From positions 11,280,278-11,344,277 of the forward strand of contig NC_134030.1 in the NCBI RefSeq assembly GCF_964204645.1: 64,000 bases of DNA. Reading direction: 5' to 3'. The position numbers and the translations under genes were made by a program. This document shows, piece after piece, positions 38,226 through 50,070 of this stretch (its first letter is position 1; each line of letters starts with the position of its first letter). Source of the DNA: Tubulanus polymorphus. Its lineage: Eukaryota > Nemertea > Palaeonemertea > Tubulaniformes > Tubulanidae. A model generated the notes under the pieces. The model worked only from the letters and a program-made list of their open reading frames with translations, was not told the origin of the DNA and did not search any database.

Positions 38226-38696
38226 TTACAAACAGAGTGAGGTAACGGAACAACTTGCAGTAGGGAAGATAAAAAGATACAGATAAACAGGTGGATACAG
38301 CGGAATTAACGAAATTAAATTTGTTATCGATTGCCCCGATAGTGTCTGTGGATCTACGGCGTGAAACCAATTATACTCCCCGATAGGTGCCGCCTGCAGA
38401 CGGCCGGCACCTATAACCGGGTTCCCGGAATAACACGGCTGTTCGGTGCAGCATAAACATGTTAACAGGGGAGTAAACTTCCTTTTCGTAGCATGCCGTG
38501 GAAAACGACGTTCCGCGAACCACATCTTTTTCTTTGCTGTGCCTTTTATACCCCTTGGCCTTCGCTTCAAAGCCGCTTGCGCAAAAGCAACACAGTGTCG
38601 CCATCGTGGATCAACTGTGGCAAGTGTCGTCGTCTGACTTTGCCTCCACGCGAAACCGCGTGTGGAGGCAAAAATAGAATGCTCGCGTAACCTCAT
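38226..38696 (-). other. Arg-rich frame and hairpin at the element edge
   Basis: A 156-codon frame without known domain, probably non-coding leader of the DIRS-like element. Positions 38639-38673 form a strong inverted repeat ('tttgcctccac' and 'gtggaggcaaa'). Confidence 0.35.
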
Positions 38697-38699
38697 CGC

Positions 38700-39720
38700 T
38701 AAGCCGCGCCCCCTGTTATGACGTCAAAATGACGCTCTTATGACGCTGACACTGCGCAGCGCGAGGAATATTTGAATTCCGCACTTCTCGTCGTTATTCG
38801 ATGATTTAACAAGTTTATTTATCCAATCGATCCTCCAAAGAGTAAACAATGAAAAGATATGACGTTCGAGCGGGGCCATGTTTTAGTGGCTATGATGCAG
38901 CCGTGTTTACGACGATACTCAATGTTTGTATAAATGAATTACTCAAACATTGAATACCGGTATTCAAATAAGGCGGACTCAGAGTTCAAGCGTGAAATGT
39001 TATTTTCACTTTATCCAATTGAACGGATTACCGAATAACACCGGTATCCGTTTAGGCATAGATGTAATGTAGTTAAGGTAGTCGAGTGATGGTCGAGTGT
39101 ACCACAGCCATGAAAATAGTTAAATAGAGTGATGATCGAATGGATATCTCGGCATAGGTATATGGAAATAGAACCGCAGTCGAATGGACTACCAACCTAA
39201 ATTGAAATGAAATCGAGTGGATGAGCTGGGGGAGGGGGTTGATCCAATTCATTGACGGCTGCATTAGTATACGCAGTATACGGAGCTCCGCGAACCGGCC
39301 ATTCTCAGGACTGGGTGAATTATGAGTCACCGATTATGTAACTCGCTTGGTTTGGCGCCGGTTGTCGTACCCGTTGCCGGGCCGAGTGAAAAACGCCCGA
39401 TATTGTTGTAGATGTGCTGATCTCAGGAATGCAGACCTTTCACCCAGTCCTGGCAGGTTGGCTTTGCAGGGGAGCGCCCCCCCCCTAAAATTTCAAGGTG
39501 CCCTAAAAAAGATGTGTTTAATTGGGTTTTTCAAAAATATATATAGTTTACTTTTCCCGTGACTTTCATGGGGGGCTAGACCACTCTTCCTTTTCGACTC
39601 TTATCTTTGGCTATCTAATACATGTCTAGGATATAGGATTCGCAAAGGCTCCCAGGTGCCACCAGAAAAGCCCAGATAGCTCTAAAATTACATCAAATTT
39701 AGGAAATACTTGAACTTACC
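38700..39720. other. No gene recognised
   Basis: Short frames only. A C-run lies at 39478-39485. Confidence 0.4.
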
Positions 39721-39749
39721 AGAGCTTTAGGCTGCTGCTATATCAAGCT

Positions 39750-39865
39750 TCCCCACGTAGATACCTACGTCACTTTCTCCTATCTTCTAATGTCTTATGT
39801 TTGACGTAAGCACGTAGGTTGCTTGTTAACTGCAACCACTTCCTTGAACTCCAGCTTCCTTTCCC
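39750..39865. repeat. Dispersed repeat, copy 2
   Basis: Matches 10925-11080 in the same orientation ('ccacgtagatacctacgtcactt', 'gaactccagcttcc'). Confidence 0.5.
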
Positions 39866-39904
39866 GTTATCTAAACAACTAATATATCACCGCAATATAA
39901 CCAC

Positions 39905-40035
39905 CAGGGGCCGGTTGCTCAAAAGTTGGTTAGAGTTAACCAGTGGATAGTTGATATGGTGACAATTGAAATTTCATTGTTACTATGGTATTTAACGGCC
40001 GGTTATCTTTAACCAACTTTTGAGCAACTGGCCCC
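39905..40035. repeat. Short inverted repeat
   Basis: Left arm 'ggggccggttgctcaaaagttggttagagttaacc' is the reverse complement of 'ggttatctttaaccaacttttgagcaactggcccc' at the right end apart from a few differences. A small MITE of about 130 bp. Confidence 0.65.
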
Positions 40036-40142
40036 AGATGTTTTTGTCGTTTACTTTTCTCCCTAAATCAGAAAGGCAGGAAACCATCTTTGGGCACAAA
40101 CCATCTTCGTGGAAAGAATAGCGCCTACCAGCGCCGGATTTC

Positions 40143-40576
40143 TTGATCAATATATCGGAATACCAGCTTTCCCTAGAAGAAACCGAGGTACACTATGCTA
40201 TGAAAACCATCAACGAACTCCACCGACGTATCGAAAATATTGTGTATAACAAAAATAGGACGATAACTTATGGTGAACCGAATGTCAATATAGCTCCTTC
40301 CTTGAAATTATCAGACATACAACCAGCGCTACCGGTCAGCGGCTCAACTTTGAATCAACGTTCATACGGTACTATTGAAAGACTTTGAAAAAAGGATACT
40401 CAGATCTGCTCGTTCGACAAAGACAACGAATTTGGGCGTTCATGGATATTTTGAAAAATTGGACAAAACTTTGTTTGACGAAAGTAACTTCACCGTTAGA
40501 AAAAATCGCCCGATCGGAAGCATCGAATGATAATGATAATATTCAAAAGAAAACAAGAGGGTTTTGTGCAAATTAG
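40143..40576 (+). other. Unassigned overlapping frames
   Basis: Two frames (40143-40388 and 40385-40576) abut with a frame change. The first reads as an ordinary-looking hydrophilic segment ('LSLEETEVHYAMKTINELHRRI'-like, helical). I do not recognise the family. It could be an exon of a host gene or a remnant. Confidence 0.25.
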
Positions 40577-40869
40577 CAGGCTGAACCTTAGTTCCATTCG
40601 AATGGCAATGGGGTTCTCCGGCAAATATAAATATCCAAATAAATGGATATTTGTTGGTTCCGTGATTTTAGTAATTTATGTAGAAGCCTCGGTTTGAATA
40701 CTGATTTCATAGATAATATGCAACGAGTTGACAGCCAGTGCAAACGTGTATTGATTTATCAATCATGAAATTCATGCCAGGAAAGAAAATTAGTTTATTA
40801 GCTTAGCTTAGGTGCGGGGTCCTGGGTTGGTAAATAGAATTGGGTTGTATATCACTTTATTAATGTTTT

Positions 40870-41060
40870 GTAGATATGTCACAGGATTTACATGACTTCC
40901 GAGATCTAACAAAACAATTACACTGTTAAAAACTATGGCTAACTATCAAATTACTCCCGGAACAATGTTGGAGTAAAAAAGCTCATGTATTTTCAGTGCT
41001 ATTTGAATTATTAATTAATTATTAATAATTATTATTGAATCTAATTTATATAATGCATGG
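40870..41060 (+). repeat. LINE 3' tail copy
   Basis: Second copy of the tail at 9070-9260, with several deletions. Confidence 0.5.
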
Positions 41061-41748
41061 TGACTTAATCCCGTTTACTTAAAATATTGTTAGTCTATGA
41101 TATTTGTTTGTAAGGCTTTTAATAACTTGGTTTACGGGTAGACCTATTCAAATATCATTTCACAGAAGAATAAAAACATTTAAAAAATTCCTTTGAGATA
41201 AAATCACTTTTTGAAGGAAGAGTGAACCGTCGATAGGGCAATGTACATATGCCAGAACAAAAGATTCTTGGAAAGTTCGAATTCTGCACACCGCAATCGA
41301 TAAAGAACCTCGCGTTTTTCAACCTTTTTCATCATTCAAGACAGGATTCTCTTTCGGCGGAGGTGAAGGAAAATTTCTTTGGATCAACTTCGTTCCACGG
41401 ACGGGAATAAAAATAAAAAGGAATTTATTTGTATTAGACTTTTCCTCAAATTTCGTAGGTACACCAAGCTATTAGAAATGCATAAAGAAGATGATTATAA
41501 CTACATGTCACAATAATAAAATGAATACAGCTCAAATGGATATTTTGCAAAAGTTCCAAACGAAGAACTAGAATACGCAGAATCAGAGTTTTGAATCCGG
41601 TAGTCAAAGTAAAGCTTGAACCGCGTAACTAAAATTGGCAGTTGATGTTCCTTGCCGCTGATAAAACGGCGCATCCTATTGATCACTTTGAAGATCTTCA
41701 CCAACAAAAACAATTGACAACCCAATCATTGATTCATTTACCCGCAGC

Positions 41749-42485
41749 TTTATTGAATCTAATCGTAACACGATATCTGATGACTGAGTTACAAAGATAA
41801 ATTCTTTTCGAGCTTTTTCAGCTAACCGTTGTTCAATTTCGATGGGATATACCCCAAACCCCCATCAGTATATCCCATTTTGAACTTCTATCACCTACGA
41901 TTAAGAACAAAATCCTTTACATTGGCCGCGGCAACACTTCGAAGCACTGCCGACACACACCATACCCTTTGTCAAGCAACCTATATTTAAAATAAACCAT
42001 GAAATGTAAAATGGAATTTCGAGGTGGAGCACGATTTTACTTAAATTGAAGAAATAATTGAACCCCCAACCCCGGATGTAGGACCGGTGATAATCCTGAC
42101 GACGAAGGTGGTAGATGCCCTCGTTCATGTCGACCATTCATACAAACAAATAAATACCGATGTTTAGGAAATATATGTATATAATAAGGAAAAATTAAAT
42201 TGGATTTTTTTCAGAATATAAGTATGTTATATTATCCATGTAATGCAGTTTATCACATAGATTCGTTCGATCGATAAACAACTACGTACTAAATGTTTAC
42301 TGATGATTGAGACTTGAACTCGACATATTATTCATGGAATCCTATGAAATTGTCTATTATTTTCCTAGTCATAACTCACCTTCTGCAAATGCCACGGTAC
42401 TGACCACAATCACAACAATAGCGCATATGCGGGTCATTGAATAAGCAAACATTTTCAACACCTAGAATGTGAATTGAATGTATAT
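41749..42485 (-). CDS. Two-exon secreted cysteine-knot peptide gene
   Basis: Exon 1 (42452-42380) starts at ATG and encodes 24 residues with a strong signal peptide (hydrophobic core 'CAIVVIVVSTVAFA'). It ends at a GTGAG donor in phase 1. Exon 2 (41980-41901) follows a 'tttaaatatag' acceptor in the matching phase and ends in TAA. The mature part is only about 26 residues with six Cys spaced C-x6-C-x6-CC-x3-C-x3-C, the inhibitor-cystine-knot framework. The intron is 399 bp. AATAAA lies at 41754-41749 and a TATATA box near 42480. There is no propeptide between signal and knot. Such frameworks occur in venom peptides, antimicrobial peptides and ordinary regulatory peptides; the role here is unknown. 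The coordinates span TATA box to poly(A) signal. Confidence 0.6.
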
Positions 42486-42489
42486 ACTA

Positions 42490-44980
42490 GCAATTTGCGG
42501 GGAATCCAAAATATTCTGATTTTTCAGCAATTGTTGATAGGCTTTCTGTGAATAAACCTTTTGTCAGATGATGGTACTCGTATGACGAACTAAAAGGAAA
42601 CGCTAGCGCGGCAGGCGCAAAATGCAATACGAGCGCTGTAGGGGGTTTGTGGACCTCCCCAAGACTTTTGAAAATCAGATCCTCTCGAATGCATTTTCCT
42701 GGTTTTCAGGACTTAAATTGATCGGTCACATTTTAGTCACTCAAAATTTATCGATGAATACTTACGGTTACAGGTTGAGTTTTATCAACTGATATTTTGC
42801 AAACTGTAAAAGCTAGAATAAAAGTGAAGTCAGTTTTCAAAAGAGACAGACTTTCAGATGATATACGTTTGATGGCAGTACTCTAAATAACCAGGAGGGA
42901 ATTTATCACTACTATATACTACACTACTGTTTCTGATGTGGTAAATGATGCTCACAGTCATTTCCGTAATTTCTTATATGCTTCCTTCATCCGAGAAAGA
43001 CAGTAAGCGCGATCAAAAATAGGGAGGGGGGATTGAATCAGCGCCTTCTCAGCCCCGTTATCTAGTCGAGAATCATTTGATTGAAATTAGTTCCTCACCC
43101 CAGTTATGAGAAAAATTTGGTTATGAATTTTAGCTTATATTAGAATCTCCATCGGTTAAAATCTAAAAATGCTTTAAACTACTACTATATTTGACAGCAT
43201 GATCAGTGACACGTCTTGAACAATCATTACACGCTTGCTATCACAATACGTTTGTCATGTACTTACGGTTTTGCCTTCGAGTTAAAGTGTAGTTGCTGCA
43301 TTCAATATAGGAACCTATATGTAGAAAATTTGCTCATGAATTGACACTTTAGATATTTGATATACTATTTACTTTTCTATTCGTGTTTTTCAATTTGCCG
43401 GGTTTTAAATTCAGTAATTGAATCTAGAGTGAGAACGTGTGATACATGAAAAAATTTCATCTCAGTCAATTATTTACTAACCATTCAAGACCCGATATTA
43501 TCTAGTAACTAATAAACGTATTCCACCGTGTCAAATTAAACCCATGTAAAACTGTGGAACTGGGTACATAGTTATTTAAACTCACACGTGGAACTGGATT
43601 CAGAGTCCAAATAACTCTTTACAATTGAGGATTTTGGTTCATAGCCCCGAATAGAGCGTTAAAATAAATGTTGGTACCAATCTTGGTAAACTCTAAATAG
43701 ATAGAGCGAGCAGCTACAGATCAATTATTTAGTATATCACATCAGATTACATGAAAATACTTTTCTACTTGGATATTTTACGAACCAATCATGCAGTTCC
43801 TCAAGTAGTATCTTGGTTTAGGGGTGTTTTCAACTGTTAATTGTGTGGGTTAAAATGTGACTCGGAAACACTTTCACACGTGTTTCTTAATGCAAGTTGA
43901 ATACGTTCATCAGTTAGCTACACTGAACTACAGATGCGGATAGTTAAAATCCCAAATAAATTGAAACAATAAATATCAACTCAAATCTAGCCGGACGAGT
44001 TTGGAATTTCTAGCGATAGCGCAACTGCTACGCTAGGTCACTCCTGGATACAGCGAAATATCTTTACGGAAATTTGGGAGGCCGGGATTCAGAAGAAAAG
44101 AAAGCAGCGATGTCATGTACAACTTGGGGGGACCCATTTTCGGTATCGGATGATTTCTAAAAGAATGATTTCCGAGATGATGAGTTTCAAATTCGCAGGT
44201 TTTAATTGACAATCTTTTTCTTGAAGAAAAGGACAACTTCAATGGGAAGGCAGGGTCTGGACTGCCAAAACCACCCACTAAATCTAACCCTGCATTAGTG
44301 AATAAGAAGTTTGAGATCGATGGAAACCAAACAGTATAGATCTGAATGAACGGATTAGAGATGTCCAACCTGATATGCATCTAAACCAAATTGTGCCAGT
44401 CGGGTCAATCAAGGCGACTGTTACAAACGACAATAGACTTCTGCTGAATTTCCTTAATAGATCGACCATTTTAGTGAAAAAGGAAGTATTTTCGCAAGTT
44501 TGACAAATCATTTTGCATGTTTGTATTATAGCTGATATATATATATATATATATATATTTACATCCGATCATTATCTATCTATTCCGAAAGTTATATATA
44601 TATATTATATATACATACATACATCAGCTGTGACTGATGCCCCATCGGCTTTGTTCACAACGATATATGATATATAATGTTGTAAGTTTTCAATTCATTC
44701 AGTCACGTCGAGTGAAGGAAATTTAAATCCAATTTCACACTTCACGGTAAATATCGATATATGAAATTTCAATAATGCTACGCGGCTGGGAATCAATATT
44801 AAACATTTAGCTGAGAACAATTATTCATCGCGAACTGAAATAATTGGCTCTTAATAGTTTGATAGTTAACACTTCAATATCATACGAAATACTTCTAAGA
44901 GCAAAACCGACTACACTATTAATAGCCTTTATCTGGGAACACGAAGGTATAACAAATGTGGTGGGTCAATATCCGCCGGT
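42490..44980. other. No gene recognised
   Basis: A+T-rich. Minus-strand frames at 44511-44033 have no recognisable domain. Positions 44536-44560 and 44595-44612 are TA microsatellites. Confidence 0.4.
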
Positions 44981-45044
44981 AACCGGTAATTTTTACCGGC
45001 CTGCCGATGTCTAGTTACCGCCTGAAAAAAATCCCGCTTGAAAT

Positions 45045-45125
45045 TTTTCGGGAGCTACCTTCCCGGGACTCGAACTCACACGAGTTGTGATACGCGCACG
45101 TCTTAGAACTAACGACAATTATTAG
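45045..45125 (-). repeat. tRNA-like B box, possible SINE head
   Basis: In reverse complement, 'GAGTTCGAGTCCCGGGAAGG' fits a tRNA B box / T-arm. An upstream A box is weak. Probably a SINE remnant rather than a tRNA gene. Confidence 0.35.
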
Positions 45126-45859
45126 ATATGGCGGCACCCCCTAAAGAAGCGATGCCAGTTTTCGTTACTGACATTTTAAGCAAGGTTCGTTGAGTTATTG
45201 TGTCGATAAAACAACGATAATATACTTGGTTTCGAGGCTTCAATAACAAGAAAGAGTGAACGGCTTTCATACACAAAAATTTAAGCAGTTAGCAGCGCGA
45301 CGCTGTTCCGTCATACGTTACTCCACACCACGTGTATACTACTGCCACTGCTGTAACTACATGTATTAACTATTGCACGCGCTCTCCGTAGTTTCGTTAA
45401 TAATCAGTTGATTTACCTTTATTTTGCATCAATATGTTTAGTACGGATTTTGCATTACGAAATAAACGATGATTTTGGCTTAAGATGCTACATTTCATTA
45501 TGATCAAATTCGAATGCTGCAATGCAAGCGGGCCACTGACGACTGTGGTGTATAAAGCCTGCTGCTGCTGCTGGATGTCATTGTTATTAAATAGCTAAAA
45601 TATGGAATGGATGCTCAGTAAAGACATGGATTTCAAAATACGGTTGTGAATATGGTTATGAACTTACAAAATCAGGAGTACGGGTTGGTTATTCACTTCC
45701 ACTGCTGGTAAATCGGGGCGGCATCACGTGCGCTTAAACATTCACTGCGGGCGTGTTGCATAGCAATGAATTAGCAATGAATTAGATATATGTAAAATGT
45801 CGTCACTTGCATCAGAGTTGCGTCAACTTTTACTGGGAAACATCGGGGTGTAGGCGCTA

Positions 45860-47193
45860 GATTAAAGAGAGAACAAGATATTAAGTTAGGCCAAGAAAAA
45901 GATGCGTTTATGTTGCTTTTATGGTGCTTGGCCCACACATTTGCGTTGGCTACTAACGATAGCAACGAATATGTCCGCTATATCGTTCATTGAGGAGGAC
46001 CTCAGGACCCTCTGGAAATTCTTTGAGAAAGGCCCAAAACGAGTAGCAATCTATTCTAAAATCAATTTAGGATACAGGCAGAGAAATTCAGAACCAAATG
46101 AGGTGAGACGAAAATCTAAACGAGTTGTTAAAAGCTGCAGGACTAGATGGTTGAGTTTGGGAAAACGCATCACGGCTGTAAAAAAAATTCATTCCACTTG
46201 ACTGTCACTACACTTCTACAATTAAAGGATTCAGATCCACCTAGTGCTGTCAGTTTATTCAAAAAGCTCAACTGCATTAAATTCATTGGTGCAGTATACA
46301 TTTTTGAGGCAGTATTGCCTCGTTTGAATGCACTCAGCAGATGTTTTCAGGCGTTTGTCTTGAATTTTCGCACATAAAGCCATGTATCGAACACTGCAAA
46401 CCGGAGTTAAATGAGTTAATCGTTGACAAAAAACCAATTGTTACCTTAGAAAAAGATGTAGGTGAAGGTAGACAATTGACACGGAACGGTCTTGAATTGG
46501 ATTTAACAGCAGGATCGAAAGTTGTTCTGGAAAGCATGTTAGAAAAGTAGTAAAAATTTCAGCTCTAAAAACATATCGATGAAAGGTTCGAATCAAGTGC
46601 CCCTATACCGAAAACATTCACAATATTTGATCCTACACTTCTGCCAAAGAAAGATGATGTTGCTGTATTCAGGACTCATGGCAAAGAAGAAATGAGAAAG
46701 GCAATTCCTAGCTTTACTGTACTTCAATTTTAATGAAAGCATGTATCTAAATAATCACCGGAATGCTAATGAATTATTTTTTAGATAACTAACATGTACT
46801 CTTTTGACAGACTGGTAAAAGTTGAACTGTTAGCAGAGTGGAAGCTTTTTAAATTTCATATGGCTGAATTTACTTAACCAAGACAGACAGGCAAACTGCT
46901 TGAACGTACGTTCGCCTACCACCTACGTGTTGAACAAGTTGTTAGGTATGAAGGAAACCTTTCCAAATCTGTCCATCTGTCCACTGTGGCCGAGGCAATA
47001 CTTTCATTGGCATTCAATGCCTGGTCTAACCGTGGAGCAAGCACGTTAAAACGCATAAAGACTAGACTTAGAAACTCGTAAGTGCCATGAATTCTTTTTC
47101 ACATTTGCCTAAAATTCATTTGAATTTTGTTTTCAGTTGCATTCAACATTACTACTTACTTGTCGTTTTTTTCCGAGATTGTCAGACGATATG
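45860..47193 (+). pseudogene. hAT-like transposase-derived frame, 5' part
   Basis: Coding sequence spread over several frames: 'HTFALATNDS' near 45930, 'EEDLRTLWKFFEKGPKR' (45990-46040), 'CRTRWLSLGKR' (46135-46167), 'VLPRLNALSRCFQ' (46312-46350), then near 46990 'VAEAILSLAFNAWSNRGAS', like the C-terminal hAT dimerisation region. A donor-like 'gtaagt' follows at about 47080. The last codons before the Polinton (47170-47193) continue directly after the element at 62429. Resembles hAT-derived proteins of the ZNF862/C17orf113 type. Frameshifted before the insertion point, so probably already dead. Confidence 0.55.
47188..47193 (+). repeat. Target-site duplication, left copy
   Basis: GATATG directly before the left inverted repeat. 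The same six bases directly follow the right inverted repeat. Confidence 0.95.
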
Positions 47194-47283
47194 AGTAATT
47201 GGAAGATGTGGGTTTCAGATCAGAGTACTAGAGTACTAGACACCACTCATCACCACAAGTAATTTTTTTTCCTAATAAATGGG
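47194..47283 (+). repeat. Polinton left terminal inverted repeat
   Basis: 90 bp, reverse complement of 62339-62428 with two mismatches (at 47266 and 47274). The first 72 bp are identical. The inner end contains a T8 run, TAATAAATG and the first codons of the polymerase gene. Confidence 0.95.
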
Positions 47284-48604
47284 GGAGAATGAACACCAGA
47301 CAGAAAACAATAATGTTAATAAAAATCAATATTATTGCCCGTATTGTAAAAAATACATCGATAAATCTAATAAATCTAAACATGAAAAATCTTCAAATCA
47401 TATAAAAAATGTTATAGATTTTGAAACTTCAGAAAATTCCAATGAAAGAAAAGAACGATTAGAAAATATGAATGTGGATGAAATAAAATGTGAAGTTTGT
47501 AATGAATTTATAGTAAAAAGGAATTATAATAGACATCTCGAATCACAAAAACACCATCAAAATTTGAGTAATAATGTTTTAGGAAAAGATTATTTTGACG
47601 ATAAACCTCAAAAAGTAAAAAAACCAACTTCAAAAACTAAATCCATTTCAAATAAACCTTACATGGAAAATGTTAGAAATTATATTGATTCACTAGAAAT
47701 AAAAGATACAATTGAAATTTTAGAAACATTACATAGTTAAATTGGCCCTGCAGCTATTATATTTAGATTTTTTAAAGGTACAACAATAGAATATTACAGT
47801 ACATTTAATGAAATAATAGAAAAAATACTAGATTTGATAACAGATGTTGAATATCCGAAAATTAGTATCTCAGGGAAAGTAAGTTTTATAAAGTCAGAAG
47901 AAAAAATGAATTATAATATTCAAACACACTCTGAAGAAATAATTTCAAAAACACAAATAAAAGAGAAGTTAGAAAAAATATTTAATGAACTTAAACGTCA
48001 TATTGAAGAAAGATATTTTGAGGGTTCTGGCTTAACATTGAACGAAATTATATATTTAGATTTAAATGTTTATAATACAAAAAGGAATAAAACATCAAAA
48101 AGTAATAAAATGTTTAAAAATGATTCAAACTTTACAACAGAAAAGGATATTAAAGCATCATCTTATATTAAATTACCATTTACAACAAAAGCAGTAATAA
48201 ATGTTCAAAATGAAGATAATAAATGTTTACTATGGTCAATTATTAGTTGCTTACATCCAACACAGGGAAATGTTTGTAGAATAACAGATTATCGGAAATA
48301 TGAAACATTATATAGAATTGATCAATATCCAGTAACTATAAAAATGATTCCTAAAATAGAAAAAGTTAATAATTTAAAAATAAATGTATTCGAATTAATG
48401 CAATTACCAAAGACAAAAGGTGAAAATATTAAAGATTATACATTGGAAGCTTTATATTTAACAGAATATTATGATGATGAAAATGCTATAGATTTGTTAT
48501 ATTATAAAAAAGATGAAAATGAACATTATATATGGTTAAAACAAATTGATTTATTCTTTAGAACAGAAAGTGATCATCATCATCGTAAAATTCATCTATG
48601 TAGA

Positions 48605-48693
48605 AATCGACTTATTATGTCGAAATTCGACTTAATAAGTCGAAATTGTGAAAAAACTTTCTCGTATGTCACCTAGGGGCTTCCGTAGGTTGC
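48605..48693. repeat. Palindromic lesion inside polymerase B
   Basis: Two 17-bp near-palindromes, 48607-48623 and 48627-48643, of the 'tcgactta-taagtcga' type, then about 50 bp of unrelated sequence. Related words make up the foldback element at 18.0-19.5 kb. It joins the zinc-binding region before the exonuclease to the region after it. Confidence 0.6.
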
Positions 48694-50070
48694 ATTAGAT
48701 TTTTAGATTCTTATAGATTTCTAGCAAGTTCATTAGATAATTTATCAAAAAGTTTAGTTGATAATGATTTTATAATAACTCGATATTATTATTCAAATGA
48801 ACAAGATTTTAAATTATTGAGATATAAAGGTGCAATTCCTTATTCATTTTATAAAACACACAATGATTTTAATGTAACAGAATTATTAAAAGATCAATTT
48901 TATGATCAATTAAAAGAGGAGTACGTGAAAGACGAAGTGTTTAATAGAACATTAAATATTTGGAATCATTTTAAGATGAAAAATCATGGTGAATTAGTTG
49001 ATTTATATTTAAAATCAGATGTTATGATATTGGCTGACATATTTGAAAAATTTAGAGAAGTTAATTTGAATCATTTTAATGTTGATCCTTGTTATTGCTA
49101 CTCTAGTCCTGGTTTAACCTGGCAATGTGGTTTAAAATATACAAATGTAGAATTAGATTTATTAAAAGAACCAGATATGGTTTTATTATTTGAAAAATCA
49201 ATTAGAGGTGGAATTAGTGGTGTTATGGGAGATAGATATTTTAAAGCAAATGGTGAATATAAATTATTATATATTGACGCCAATAATTTATATGGTTGGG
49301 CAATGATGCAACCTCAACCATATAAAAATTTTATATTAACAGAAGTTGAAAATTATGACAAAACTAGTTGGGAAAGCGCAATTATGAGTTTAGAAGATGA
49401 AGCACCAATTGGTTATTTCTTTGTAGTTGATTTAGAATATCCTGAAAATATAAAGTTTAAAACAAGAAACTTACCTTATTGCCCAGAACATTTAACTGTA
49501 GATGATAGTTATTTAAGTGAATACCAGAAGAAAATAAAACCGAAAGATCATGTTTTTACAGAAAAATTAATACTTACTCAAAATAATAAATACAATTATA
49601 TTGTTCATTATAGAATGTTAAAATTTTATCTAAAACAAGGAATGAAATTAAAGAAAGTACATAGATATATTGAATTTAATCAATCGAAGTGGTTAGAAAA
49701 ATATATAGATTTCAATACTCAACAGAGAACCATATCAAAAACAGATTTTGAAAAAGATTTCTTCAAATTAATGAATAATAGTTTTTATGGTAAAACATGT
49801 GAAAATATTAGAAATAGAAATGATATTGAATTAGTAAATAATTCTGAACGATTAAGACATTTACAATCGAGTCCTAGACATTTAGGAAATAAAAGATTTG
49901 AAGATTATTTAACAGCAGTTAAATTAAAAAGAACGTCAATGAAATTTAATAAACCTATATTCATTGGTTCAACTGTTTTAGGAGTATCAAAATTATTAAT
50001 GTATGATTTTTATTATAATGTTTTACAACCACTTTTTGGGGAAAAGCATATTGAAATATTATATTTTGAT

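Larger units (their letters stand above)
34800..38700 (-). mobile_element. DIRS/Ngaro-like tyrosine-recombinase retroelement, partial
   Basis: Minus-strand order: SGNH esterase (38017-37385), Gag-like protein (37103-36609), reverse transcriptase (36313-35600), then unassigned frames to about 34814. More GC-rich than its surroundings. No tyrosine recombinase or complete RNase H region was recognised, so the element is probably incomplete. The left end repeats the words 'acttggtacttgg' found at the esterase C-terminus (34815 and 37432), suggesting a second esterase fragment or duplicated end. Confidence 0.6.

Noticed and set aside
40143-40388. Host gene fragment similar to a known enzyme
   Set aside because: I considered several families but no motif supports one, so only an unassigned frame is reported.
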